A stretch of DNA of 64,000 bases from Brachyspira hampsonii 30446 (GTDB lineage: Bacteria > Spirochaetota > Brachyspiria > Brachyspirales > Brachyspiraceae): positions 62,001 to 126,000 of the forward strand of contig NZ_JH994110.1 of assembly GCF_000316195.1 (NCBI RefSeq). The letters run 5' to 3'. The position numbers and the translations under genes are program-made. How positions within the stretch are numbered: position 1 is the stretch's first letter; every line of letters begins with the position of its first letter. Below, in pieces: positions 17,563 through 25,930 of the stretch. The notes below the pieces were generated by a model. It was given only the letters and a program-made list of their open reading frames with translations, had not been told where the DNA came from and made no database searches.

Positions 17563-18552
17563 ATGAGTAAAATACTTTTTAAAGCAATACCTGCCTTGAT
17601 AATATCTTCAGGTATGTTGTTTGCTCAATATTATGATTCCTATAATTATCAGAACAATTATAATTATCAAAATAATTATAATGCATATCAAAACTATAAT
17701 GTTCCAGCAAACAATTACTATAATAATTATTATCAGGAGTTTATGAGAACTTTATCTCAGGAGGCAAATAATCCTAATAGTATTTATTACAATCCGGGAT
17801 TTTACGAACAATATAACAATTATAATGCTATGCAGGGAAATCCGTATCAGGATACTATGAATGCTATGAATTGGGCTTCTCAAAGCTATAATAATGATCC
17901 TTATTACAATAACAGCTATAATAATTATAATAATCAAGGATATAATGATACTGTAAATTACACAAATCCGTATGAAGAATTAATGAAAATGTTGGAAACA
18001 GAATCTCAAAACCCTAATAGTCCTTATTATAGCCCTAATGCAAATCAAAATGGATATTATGAAAATTATAATAATTATGATAATACTGCTCAAAATGCTT
18101 ATCAAAATGACTATTATAATGCTTATGATATGCCAAGTGAATACTACAATAATAATGCTTCTCAAAATTATAATCAGACAAATAATAATAATATCTCAGA
18201 TAATCCTTATCAGCTAGCTGCTGAAGCTTTAATAAAAGCAGCAGAAGAATTAACTAAAAAAGCAAATGGTATGCAAGACTCAAATAATGCTTATACTCCT
18301 AATGCTAATTTAAATAATAATAATGCCACCGCAGAAAATACTCAAAATGCACCATTATATATTCAAAACTTTTATACTCCTTTCAAAGTGCCTCAAATAG
18401 TTTTAGATACAGCTGCTTCAAAATATCCAAATGTTCAGATATTGGATGTAGAAATGAAAGAGATAGGTACTTATGAGGTTAGAATGGCAAATAATATGAG
18501 GCTTTATATAGATAGAAACGGCAACTTCCTTCAAGAAAAAGCAGATTATTAA
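17563..18552 (+). CDS. Exported Tyr/Asn-rich low-complexity protein with C-terminal PepSY-like domain
   Basis: A 329-aa protein. The signal peptide is 'MSKILFKAIPALIISSGMLF' ending A-Q. Residues ~23-240 are extremely rich in Asn, Tyr and Gln ('YNYQNNYN' runs). Two related segments, 'EFMRTLSQEANNPNSIYYNP' and 'ELMKMLETESQNPNSPYYSP', are spaced ~80 residues apart. The last ~60 residues ('VPQIVLDTAASKYPNVQILD ... LYIDRNGNFLQEKADY') look like one PepSY/DUF2874 unit. ATG 17563 is chosen over the ATG at 17557 because AAAGGA is 7 nt away from it rather than 1. The composition suggests a surface or matrix-like, aggregation-prone protein. The perfect promoter implies high expression. Function unknown. 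Confidence 0.75.
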   Translation: MSKILFKAIPALIISSGMLFAQYYDSYNYQNNYNYQNNYNAYQNYNVPANNYYNNYYQEFMRTLSQEANNPNSIYYNPGFYEQYNNYNAMQGNPYQDTMNAMNWASQSYNNDPYYNNSYNNYNNQGYNDTVNYTNPYEELMKMLETESQNPNSPYYSPNANQNGYYENYNNYDNTAQNAYQNDYYNAYDMPSEYYNNNASQNYNQTNNNNISDNPYQLAAEALIKAAEELTKKANGMQDSNNAYTPNANLNNNNATAENTQNAPLYIQNFYTPFKVPQIVLDTAASKYPNVQILDVEMKEIGTYEVRMANNMRLYIDRNGNFLQEKADY

Positions 18553-18570
18553 ACATATTTTATATTTATT

Positions 18571-18602
18571 AAGAGTCCCAATTATTTGGGGCTCTTTTTT
18601 TT
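18571..18602 (+). terminator. Terminator
   Basis: AAGAGTCCCAA / TTGGGGCTCTT stem, TTAT loop and a T8 run, 18 bp past the stop of the Tyr/Asn-rich gene. Confidence 0.9.
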
Positions 18603-18691
18603 ATATAATTTATATAAAAATTACATAAAAATAATTTACTTTAAATAAAATTTTTATATAATATCTTAAAAGTAATAAATGAGGATTTTTT

Positions 18692-19603
18692 ATGTCAGTA
18701 AAAATACCATACGAGAAAATAGTAAATGAAGATTTTATTGGAAAAGAAGTAAATCCTATTAATCAGCAGGAGATTTATAAAATAGCAGAAGAATATAGCA
18801 ACAAAGTTATCAAAGAGTTTAAAGATGAAAGCATCAATCTTCTTATAGTAGATCCTCAAAGAGACTTTATAGATATGGAGAAAGGTGCTTTGCCTGTAAA
18901 TGGTGCTGTTAATGATATTAAAAATATAATAAGATTTATATATGATAATATGGAAAGTATTTCAAGTATTTATGTTACTTTAGATACTCATAGATATGAT
19001 TCTATATTTCATTCTATTATGTGGAATGATTATAATGATAAGCCTGTAGCTCCTTTTACAGAAATCACTTTAGAAAAGATAGAGAATGATGAAATAATAC
19101 CAACCTATGATGAAGATATACAAATCAATTATGTGAAGGCATTAAAAGAAAAGAATGCTCAAAATTTAATGATATGGCCTTATCATTGTATATATGCTAC
19201 AGACGGCTGGCTTATAGATAAACAGCTTGCAAATATGCTTTTATTCTTTGAAGCTTCAAGAAAAGTCTATATAAATAAAATATTAAAAGGTCAGGATTCT
19301 TTCAGTGAGATGTATGGTGTAATAAGACCGGAAGTGCCTACAGAATATACAAAAAATTATGATACTTCTTGGGTTTATGATATTACAAATGCTGATAAGA
19401 TATATATATGCGGAGAAGCTAAAGACTACTGCGTTTATGAAAGCGTGAAGCAGTTTTGTGAGATATACAATAATGATAAAAGTATAACCGAAACTATTAA
19501 TATAATGATGAATTGCAGCAGTGCTATAGGTGATAATAAAGAATGTGAAAAAAAATATGAAGATCTTTCTAATGAATACGGAATAAAACTGCTTAATATT
19601 TAA
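18692..19603 (+). CDS. Isochorismatase/nicotinamidase-like cysteine hydrolase
   Basis: A 303-aa protein of the cysteine hydrolase (isochorismatase-like) superfamily. The catalytic triad is visible: Asp in 'LLIVDPQRDFID', Lys in 'INKILKGQDSFSEMYG', and Cys in 'IYICGEAKDYCVYESV'. 'VTLDTHRYDSIFHSIMWND' and 'WPYHCIYATDGW' resemble the metal-binding and substrate regions of nicotinamidases (D-x-H, H). It is longer than the usual ~200 aa, with an N-terminal helical extension of ~40 residues and an insert around 130. The most likely reaction is amide hydrolysis of nicotinamide or a related compound in NAD salvage. GAGG lies 8 nt before the ATG. Monocistronic. Confidence 0.8.
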   Translation: MSVKIPYEKIVNEDFIGKEVNPINQQEIYKIAEEYSNKVIKEFKDESINLLIVDPQRDFIDMEKGALPVNGAVNDIKNIIRFIYDNMESISSIYVTLDTHRYDSIFHSIMWNDYNDKPVAPFTEITLEKIENDEIIPTYDEDIQINYVKALKEKNAQNLMIWPYHCIYATDGWLIDKQLANMLLFFEASRKVYINKILKGQDSFSEMYGVIRPEVPTEYTKNYDTSWVYDITNADKIYICGEAKDYCVYESVKQFCEIYNNDKSITETINIMMNCSSAIGDNKECEKKYEDLSNEYGIKLLNI

Positions 19604-19627
19604 TAAACAAAAAAAATAATATAGCTA

Positions 19628-19656
19628 TTGATTTTTTTATTTTATTATGCTATAAT
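19628..19656 (+). promoter_or_regulatory. Promoter of tRNA-Gly
   Basis: TTGATT (19628-19633), 17-bp spacer, TATAAT (19651-19656); predicted start near 19663, 26 nt before the tRNA. Confidence 0.75.
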
Positions 19657-19688
19657 TCTAACACTTAAAAAGTAAGTTCTTTTCAATC

Positions 19689-19763
19689 GCGGGCGTCGTA
19701 TAATGGTTATTACCTTAGACTTCCAATCTAAAGATGACGGTTCGATTCCGTTCGCCCGCTCCA
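19689..19763 (+). tRNA. tRNA-Gly (anticodon TCC)
   Basis: Acceptor GCGGGCG/CGCCCGC, D arm with TATAATGGTTATTA, anticodon stem TTAGA/TCTAA around loop CTTCCAA (anticodon TCC), T arm with ACGGTTCGATTCCGT. Discriminator T and encoded CCA. Confidence 0.97.
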
Positions 19764-19790
19764 TTTTATTTTCTAAAGATATTCCTCTAT

Positions 19791-20016
19791 ACGCACGGTT
19801 AGATAATTCATATAATATATGATACACTTTTTTATTTCAAAGATATTATTATATTTAACTTCATTTAGCGTGCGGAGAAATAAACAGTAAATTTGAAAAA
19901 ATCTTGGGTGGGCTGCTGAAATAACTTAATAAAATAAAAAAGAAAAATAAAATTTGATTAACAGAAAATATTAAAAAACCTAAAGGGCGGGGAATGTAAT
20001 TAAATTTTTAAAATCA
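19791..20016. repeat. Partial nested-palindrome repeat between tRNA-Gly and trmD
   Basis: ACGCACGGTTAG begins 27 bp after the tRNA, followed by AGCGTGCGG (~19867), TTGGGTGGGC (~19903) and AAAGGGCGGGGAATGTAATT (~19982). The right-hand partner boxes are absent; the sequence instead runs straight into the trmD promoter. Confidence 0.8.
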
Positions 20017-20017
20017 C

Positions 20018-20045
20018 TTGATATATAGTTTTTATAAAGTATAAT
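20018..20045 (+). promoter_or_regulatory. Promoter of trmD, apparently giving a leaderless mRNA
   Basis: TTGATA (20018-20023), 16-bp spacer, TATAAT (20040-20045). The usual start distance puts +1 at or next to the A of the trmD ATG (20052). No Shine-Dalgarno sequence precedes that ATG. Confidence 0.6.
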
Positions 20046-20051
20046 GCTAAA

Positions 20052-20786
20052 ATGATAATAGATATTCTTACACTTTTTCCCAAATTCTATGAAAGCACAA
20101 TTTCTTTTGGTGTTATATCAATGGCAGTCAATAATAAAAAAATAGATTTAAATATTGAAGATATGAGAGTATACGGAGAAGGCAATTATAAAAAATGCGA
20201 TGACTATCCTTACGGAGGAGGCCCTGGAATGATTATGACTTATAATATATTTAAAAAATATTTTGACAGTCATAAAAAAGGATATACGATTATTTTCTCA
20301 CCATCAGGAAAAACTCTTACTCAGAAAAAAATAAAAGAATTATCAAATAAAGAACATATAACAATGATACTAGGGCATTATGAGGGAATAGATTATAGAG
20401 TTGAAGAAAAATATGCAGATGAGGCTTTGAGTATAGGTGATTATGTATTAAGCGGAGGAGAGATACCTGCCCTTTTATTATTAGATGCTATTTCAAGATA
20501 TAAAGATGTTATGAATAATAAAGAATCTGTAATAAGCGACACATTTGAAGAAAACAGCAGCGGACTTTTAGAATATGAGCAATATACAAGACCTCCTGAA
20601 ATAGATAATATGAAAGTTCCTGAAATACTCCTTTCCGGAAATCATAAAAATATTAATGAATATAGAAGAAAAAGAAGCATTATAAAAACTTTTAAAAATA
20701 GAGAAGATTTATTTTCAAAAATCAATCTTAATAAAAAAGATGTAGAAAATATTTTTGAATATTTAAAAGAAAATAATAAAGAATAA
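20052..20786 (+). CDS. trmD: tRNA (guanine-37-N1) methyltransferase
   Basis: A 244-aa SPOUT-class methyltransferase, normal length. It forms m1G37 next to the anticodon in tRNAs reading CNN codons and so prevents +1 frameshifts. Diagnostic segments: 'DILTLFPKFYESTISFGVI' at the N-terminus, 'DYPYGGGPGM' (51-60), 'GHYEGIDYR' and 'SIGDYVLSGGE' (the knotted SAM site), and 'PEILLSGNHKNINEYRRK' in the tRNA-binding C-terminal domain. It usually sits in an rpsP-rimM-trmD-rplS operon; here it stands alone between a palindromic repeat and a convergent lipoprotein gene. The gap after it (20787-20990) holds no gene. Confidence 0.97.
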   Translation: MIIDILTLFPKFYESTISFGVISMAVNNKKIDLNIEDMRVYGEGNYKKCDDYPYGGGPGMIMTYNIFKKYFDSHKKGYTIIFSPSGKTLTQKKIKELSNKEHITMILGHYEGIDYRVEEKYADEALSIGDYVLSGGEIPALLLLDAISRYKDVMNNKESVISDTFEENSSGLLEYEQYTRPPEIDNMKVPEILLSGNHKNINEYRRKRSIIKTFKNREDLFSKINLNKKDVENIFEYLKENNKE

Positions 20787-20990
20787 TAAAATAGAGTTTA
20801 TACTTGTTTTAAAACTAAATTTTTTATTTATTAACTATGAGTACACACCAAACTTATTTTGTTATTGTTTCAGTGATACAGGCTTTATATCTATAATGCT
20901 AATGTAATCATATTTCAAAAATAATGTTTTAAATAGTTCAGCATTTAATTAAAAATTGCCGCACTACAAATACTAGTATTTCTAAAAAGT

Positions 20991-22145
20991 TTAATAATTA
21001 TGAAATTTAATAACTCCGTTTTCTACCATAAATCCATAAACAGAATCATCAAACATATGTATTCCTCTTAATTTATTAAAACCATCTGTACCTAAATACT
21101 CTTTAATATGATTTTGTGATAAAAAAGGATTAGTCCTTATAAAAAAATACATTCCATTGTCCATGCCTGTATATGTAACTCCTCCCGTACTAGATATGCC
21201 AACCGCCAAAGAATTATCCCGGCATGGTATTTTATAAGATTCTTTCAATTCAAAATTATCAAGTTTTGAAGTATATACAATATCTTCCTGATGCTTGCCA
21301 TCAACTATATTCATAGTAAGTATAGCAAGAACCTCTCTCTCAGCAACATAAACACAATCAACTATCTCTCTGTATGACATTTTACCCGCATCCATATACT
21401 CAACTTCTTTAAGTGAATATCTATTTTCCATTTTTCCGCTGTTCATATCATATATATCAAGCAAAGGTATTCTATCTTTATCTCTCTTAAGTACAGCAAA
21501 TTTATGATTAGTTAATGTTAATAATTTTACTAAAGACTCATACTCATTATCTATAATTGTATCTATACTATAAAGCGTATTTCCTTCAGGAGATATTTTA
21601 TTTAAAGATACTAATCCCACTTTAGTATAATTAGTATTTGTTACTTTAACCGTATATGTCTCTATTTGAGGTGCATCATCTCCTTCAGTGGAAGGACTTT
21701 CAGAAGGTAAAGACATCATCACATTGCTTACTACAACATCGCCTACATATCTTAAATTATATCCTGTTATGTATATATTGGAGTTGGAATCTATAAGAGA
21801 TATTTTTGAAGTTTCAAGATTCTTATATTCTAATGGAAAATATCTTACATTACTGCCTGAAGCTATTACCATTCTGGAATTATATAAATCTAATGCATAA
21901 ACAGTATCATTCTTTACCCTATAAAATTCTCCGAAATAATATTCATTATCAACTTTATATATTTTAGGGCTATCCAAATCTACAAATTCATTGCTGTAAA
22001 TTCCTATATCATTACCAAGAGAAAGCTCTGTAACCACCTTAGCAGGAACTATTAAAGGCTTTGGCAGACAGGAAATTAAAAACATCAATATAAATAATAA
22101 CAAAAATATTTTTCTCTTCATAACAGTTTCTAAAATTTTAGACAT
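20991..22145 (-). CDS. Hypothetical lipoprotein with beta-propeller-like body
   Basis: A 384-aa precursor. A lipobox 'FLISC' follows a hydrophobic stretch 'IFLLLFILM', so the protein is exported and lipidated. The mature part consists of short repeating strand units with D/N turns ('NSNIYITGYNLRYVGDVVVS', 'VYALDLYNSRMVIASGSN', 'GKMSYREIVDCVYVAE'). This looks like a WD/NHL-type propeller with no enzymatic motif. ATG 22145 gives an 8-residue tail before 'MKRKIFLLLF'; the internal ATG at 22121 gives a more ordinary signal peptide and could be the real start. Neither has a good Shine-Dalgarno. It follows rfaE1 by 20 bp and is probably co-transcribed with it. Function unknown. Confidence 0.7.
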   Translation of the reverse strand: MSKILETVMKRKIFLLLFILMFLISCLPKPLIVPAKVVTELSLGNDIGIYSNEFVDLDSPKIYKVDNEYYFGEFYRVKNDTVYALDLYNSRMVIASGSNVRYFPLEYKNLETSKISLIDSNSNIYITGYNLRYVGDVVVSNVMMSLPSESPSTEGDDAPQIETYTVKVTNTNYTKVGLVSLNKISPEGNTLYSIDTIIDNEYESLVKLLTLTNHKFAVLKRDKDRIPLLDIYDMNSGKMENRYSLKEVEYMDAGKMSYREIVDCVYVAEREVLAILTMNIVDGKHQEDIVYTSKLDNFELKESYKIPCRDNSLAVGISSTGGVTYTGMDNGMYFFIRTNPFLSQNHIKEYLGTDGFNKLRGIHMFDDSVYGFMVENGVIKFHNY

Positions 22146-22165
22146 ATATAAAACACTTACCTATT

Positions 22166-23173
22166 TTATAATACTTCAATTAATTCTTTCAAAGTTAAAG
22201 TAGAAGTTCCTCTTTTACCGACAACAACACCAGCAGCTGCATTAGCAATCTCAGAAGAATCTTTAAAAGATAATCCCACCGATAAACACATAGCAAGTAC
22301 AGATATAACAGTGTCCCCAGCACCTGAAACATCAAATACACTTTTTGCTTTTGTAGGTATTATATAAGGGGAATTTTTATACTTGTTTTTTATTTCATTA
22401 TCAAATAAAGCCATTCCATTAGCACCTAAAGTTATCATTAATTTTGATAAACTTAATTTTTTTATAATGTTTTCTCCTAAAATATTTATAGCCTTTGCAT
22501 CAAATTCATAAAAAGGAGATTTACTTTCAGCACCTTCTACAGCCTCCTTCAAATTTGGAGTCATAAGTGTAGCTTTTTTATAAAATGAAAAATGCTTTAT
22601 AGCAGGATCAACTAATACAAGCCTATTTTTTTTATTGCAAGTATCTATTATTTTTTTTGATAACTGCTTTGTAATTATACCTTTTGCATAATCGCTTATT
22701 ATAACAACATTATAATTATCTACATTATCAATAAATACTTTTTCTATATTTTTTACAATAGCAGAAGAAAAAGGACTAGTATTTTCTTCATCTATTCTAA
22801 CTATCTGCTGAGTACCTGCTACTATTCTTGTTTTTGTTATAGTCGATCTTGTATCATCTGTTATTATTCCTTTAACAGATATATTAGAATGATTCATACT
22901 ATCAATTATAATATCTGCAGACTTATCTTTTCCTATAACGCCTATCATAAATATGTTATCATTATTGTTTTTTCCAAGTAAAGCTGATATATTTCTCGCA
23001 ACATTTCCAGCTCCACCTAAATAATTTTCCTCATGATTTACATGAAGTACGGGAACAGGAGCTTCAGGAGATATTCTTATAACATCTCCATAAGTAAACC
23101 TATCAAGCATTAAATCGCCTATAACAAGAACTTTAGCATCTATTATTTTTTTGGCTTTATCTTTTAAGTCCAT
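22166..23173 (-). CDS. rfaE1: D-glycero-beta-D-manno-heptose-7-phosphate kinase (RfaE domain I)
   Basis: A 335-aa PfkB-family sugar kinase. The N-terminus 'VLVIGDLMLDRFTYGDVIRI' followed by SPEAPVPVL is the signature of RfaE/HldE kinase domains. 'GGAGNVARNISALL' follows. The PfkB anion hole and catalytic base are in 'DVSGAGDTVISVLA', and the C-terminus 'AAAGVVVGKRGTSTLT' is also typical. It phosphorylates heptose-7-phosphate at C1 in ADP-heptose synthesis for LPS/LOS-type glycolipid. The C-terminal adenylyltransferase domain of bifunctional HldE is absent, so a separate RfaE2 must exist elsewhere. First gene of a likely two-gene unit. Confidence 0.92.
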   Translation of the reverse strand: MDLKDKAKKIIDAKVLVIGDLMLDRFTYGDVIRISPEAPVPVLHVNHEENYLGGAGNVARNISALLGKNNNDNIFMIGVIGKDKSADIIIDSMNHSNISVKGIITDDTRSTITKTRIVAGTQQIVRIDEENTSPFSSAIVKNIEKVFIDNVDNYNVVIISDYAKGIITKQLSKKIIDTCNKKNRLVLVDPAIKHFSFYKKATLMTPNLKEAVEGAESKSPFYEFDAKAINILGENIIKKLSLSKLMITLGANGMALFDNEIKNKYKNSPYIIPTKAKSVFDVSGAGDTVISVLAMCLSVGLSFKDSSEIANAAAGVVVGKRGTSTLTLKELIEVL

Positions 23174-23362
23174 ATAACTTTTAATTCCTATAAACTAAAA
23201 TTTACTTAATTATAACATAAATTATAAAAAAAAGTAAATATATTAAATTACATACTATTAGAATATTAAAATAGCTTGTAATTTTTACGAATATAAATTA
23301 TTATTATTTTTTATGAAACTCAAAAGATGCAAACTTATTATATATAACAATTAATTTAAAAG

Positions 23363-23944
23363 ATGAAAATAAATATGATAAAATTAAAAAAAATTAAAGA
23401 AGAAATTAAACAAAAAAAAATATATTTTTTAATAGCTCTATTAATTTTTATAGCAGATACAGTATCTAAATATTTTATAGATAAATATTTGCAGGAGACT
23501 ATTATTAAAAGAGTAATAGGAGATATATTAATATTTATATATACAAGAAATTACGGTGTATCTTTCGGATTCCTAAATAATGTACCGGAAACAATTCAGC
23601 ATATAATACCGGAATTATTAAAAGTTATAGTATTTATTGCTATGATTGTCATTTTCTTTATAATGATTTCTATCAATGTAAAAAAACAAAGATTATCTAT
23701 GATAGGTTTTACTATGGTTCTAGGAGGGGCTATGGGAAACTTAGTTGATAGAATTATGAGAGGATATGTTACTGATTTTATAAGCATGGGATTTAATGAA
23801 ACTATAAGATTTCCATATAATTATAATATTGCTGATGCTTCTATTACAATAGGTATATGTATCATAGCAATAGGTGTATTCTTTTTTAAAGAAGATTTCG
23901 ACAAAAAGAAAAATATAGAATCAAATAATGATGAAAATAATTAA
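23363..23944 (+). CDS. lspA: Lipoprotein signal peptidase (signal peptidase II)
   Basis: A 193-aa inner-membrane aspartyl protease with four hydrophobic helices (~20-38, 53-70, 84-104, 157-176). The catalytic aspartates are D129 in 'GNLVDRIMRG' and D158 in 'NIADASI'. 'TRNYGVSFGF' is the conserved first-box Asn/Gly region. It cleaves lipoprotein precursors before the lipidated Cys; many such precursors are visible in this window. A charged N-terminal extension precedes helix 1; the second ATG (residue 5) is an alternative start, and neither has a clear Shine-Dalgarno. rluD-type gene starts 2 bp after its stop, so the pair is one transcription unit. Confidence 0.93.
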   Translation: MKINMIKLKKIKEEIKQKKIYFLIALLIFIADTVSKYFIDKYLQETIIKRVIGDILIFIYTRNYGVSFGFLNNVPETIQHIIPELLKVIVFIAMIVIFFIMISINVKKQRLSMIGFTMVLGGAMGNLVDRIMRGYVTDFISMGFNETIRFPYNYNIADASITIGICIIAIGVFFFKEDFDKKKNIESNNDENN

Positions 23945-23946
23945 TT

Positions 23947-24936
23947 ATGAACTTAGATAATAAAAATATTGATACAGAAGAAATAGAAGATGATGAAATA
24001 GATTTAGAAAGCTCTGATAATAATTCAAACAATAAAAAATCATTCATTATATCTGAAGATGATATAGGAAAAAGATTAGATACATTTATAAGTGATAAAT
24101 TAAATATCACTAGAAGCCAAGTAAAAAATTATTTAACTTCTATAATAGTTAATAATGCTGAAAAAAAATTATCATATTCGCTTAAATTAAATGACAATAT
24201 AATAATAAATTTAGATAATATTTTTAAAGAAAAAAAAGATACATCAAACCCTCTGCCTGAAAATATTGATTTAGATATAATTTATGAAGATAAATATTTA
24301 CTTGTAATAAACAAACCTGCCGGTATGAGTGTGCATTGTTCTCCTTCTGAAATGAGTGGCACTTTAGTTAATGCACTTCTATACAAAATAAAAGATTTTG
24401 ATTTTGTTGGTAATAAAGAGAGAGCAGGAATTATACATAGACTTGATAAAGATACTTCCGGACTTATCATTATTGGTAAAAATGCAAATATAGTATCAAG
24501 CATTCAAGAGCAATTTAAAAACAGAAGCATAAAAAAGATTTATCATGCCATCGTTATAGGAGTTTTAAAGGATAATTATTTAGAGATAAATCTTCCTATA
24601 GGACGGCATCATACATACAGAAAAAAAATGACCGTAAGAGATGATGGTAAAGAAGCTCTTACTCATATAAAAGTGTTAAAAAGATTCAATAATCATACTC
24701 TTATAGAAATTAATCTCAAAACAGGAAGAACTCATCAAATAAGAGTTCACTCATCATATAAAGGTTTTCCTGTAGCAGGAGATAAAATATATTCTAAAAG
24801 TTTCAATAAATATTCTGGTCTTATGTTAGCAGCAAAAAAAATAGAGTTTTTACATCCAATCACTAAAGAAATATTAGATTTTGAAATAGATTATCCTGAT
24901 TATTTCAAAAATTTCTTATATTCTAAAAATATATAA
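23947..24936 (+). CDS. rluD: RluA-family 23S rRNA pseudouridine synthase (RluD-like)
   Basis: A 329-aa protein. After an acidic ~30-residue tail comes an S4 RNA-binding domain (~36-92, 'GKRLDTFISDKLNITRSQVK'). The RluA catalytic domain follows, with 'HRLDKDTSGLIIIGKN' (catalytic Asp167) and 'GRTHQIRVHSSYKGFPVAGD'. It isomerises uridines in 23S rRNA. The exact site is inferred from overall RluD-type architecture; RluC is the alternative. It is translationally coupled to lspA, a pairing also common in other bacteria. Confidence 0.88.
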   Translation: MNLDNKNIDTEEIEDDEIDLESSDNNSNNKKSFIISEDDIGKRLDTFISDKLNITRSQVKNYLTSIIVNNAEKKLSYSLKLNDNIIINLDNIFKEKKDTSNPLPENIDLDIIYEDKYLLVINKPAGMSVHCSPSEMSGTLVNALLYKIKDFDFVGNKERAGIIHRLDKDTSGLIIIGKNANIVSSIQEQFKNRSIKKIYHAIVIGVLKDNYLEINLPIGRHHTYRKKMTVRDDGKEALTHIKVLKRFNNHTLIEINLKTGRTHQIRVHSSYKGFPVAGDKIYSKSFNKYSGLMLAAKKIEFLHPITKEILDFEIDYPDYFKNFLYSKNI

Positions 24937-25031
24937 TAATATGCAAATATATATATAAAAATACATACAAATGTCAGTTTTTGTCATCATTATATATTAA
25001 TATATTGTTATGATGATAGAGGATATAAGAA

Positions 25032-25631
25032 ATGACTGATAATGATTTTGATAAATTAATTAAATGGGCTAAAAAAAATGATGCATATCATATAGCAAGT
25101 ATGAATAAAAAACAAATAACTTCAATAAAAGAATTGAATTTAAGCAACTTGGATATTGAAAAAGTTCCTTTAGAAATTTTCAAACTTACAAATATAGAAA
25201 AACTTTATTTATCTTTGAATTACATAGAAAAAATACCAAAACAAATAAAAAACTTAAAAAAATTAAAAGTTCTTGATATATCTGCTAATAATATAAAACT
25301 TATACCTAAAGAAATATTTGATTTAGAAATGCTTGAATATTTAAATATGTCCAATAATTATATTGATAAAATTAATAATGATATAGAAAAACTTATAAAC
25401 TTAAAAGAATTAGATATAAGCAGTTGTAATATATCATCTCTTCCTAAGGGAATATTTAAATTATATAATATTCAATTTCTTGATATATCAGTAAATAAAA
25501 TAAAAAGTATAGATAAAAAAATAAAGAATTTAGAAAATTTAGAGGAGTTAATTATTGATTCAAATAAATTAAAAAGAATCCCTAAAGAAATAAATGATTT
25601 GAAAAAATTAAAAATATTATCAATTTTTTAA
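25032..25631 (+). CDS. Leucine-rich repeat protein
   Basis: A 199-aa cytoplasmic-type protein. After ~35 residues it consists of about seven LRR units of 22-24 residues with the pattern LxxLxLSxNxIxxIPKxI ('LKVLDISANNIKLIPKEIFD' is one). There is no signal peptide. The C-terminus stops inside a repeat ('LKKLKILSIF') with no capping domain, so it may be a shortened form of a longer LRR protein; a palindromic intergenic repeat begins ~50 bp beyond the stop. GAGG lies 8 nt before the ATG. LRR proteins of this kind are numerous in Brachyspira and bind proteins; the partner is unknown. Confidence 0.85.
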   Translation: MTDNDFDKLIKWAKKNDAYHIASMNKKQITSIKELNLSNLDIEKVPLEIFKLTNIEKLYLSLNYIEKIPKQIKNLKKLKVLDISANNIKLIPKEIFDLEMLEYLNMSNNYIDKINNDIEKLINLKELDISSCNISSLPKGIFKLYNIQFLDISVNKIKSIDKKIKNLENLEELIIDSNKLKRIPKEINDLKKLKILSIF

Positions 25632-25680
25632 ATCCCACACTTTTATGTTTAAATCTGTATCTCTATTCTTACATCTTAGC

Positions 25681-25930
25681 TATGTAGGCAGTGAATGCAT
25701 TATAAATTAAAAAAATCCTGGGTGGGCAGTAAAAATAACTGATTACAGCTAAAAAGAAAATCAGCATAAAAATGACAAATTATATAAAAAAGATAAAGGG
25801 TGGGAAAATGTAATCAAAGTTTTAAAATTTAATTACATACCCCGCCCTTTTATATTTAAAGCTATATCTGCATTAAAAATTTTATTTATATAGTATGCTG
25901 AATTAGAAAAAGCATACCCACCCTAGCGTT
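25681..25930. repeat. Nested-palindrome repeat between convergent genes
   Basis: Degenerate outer box near 25683, CCTGGGTGGGCAG (~25713), AAAGGGTGGGAAAATGTAAT (~25795), ATTACATACCCCGCCCTTT (~25838) and ACCCACCCTAGC (~25916). The right edge covers the stop codon of the pseudouridine synthase gene on the minus strand. Confidence 0.8.

Noticed and set aside
17752-18165. Two antisense Ile-rich ORFs across the Tyr/Asn-rich gene
   Set aside because: They are reverse reads of AAT/TAT codon runs; the plus-strand frame has promoter, signal peptide and ribosome site.
19645-19827. 60-codon ORF antisense to tRNA-Gly
   Set aside because: Its protein-like 'ERANGIEPSSLDW' segment is the antisense of a tRNA, a well-known annotation artefact.
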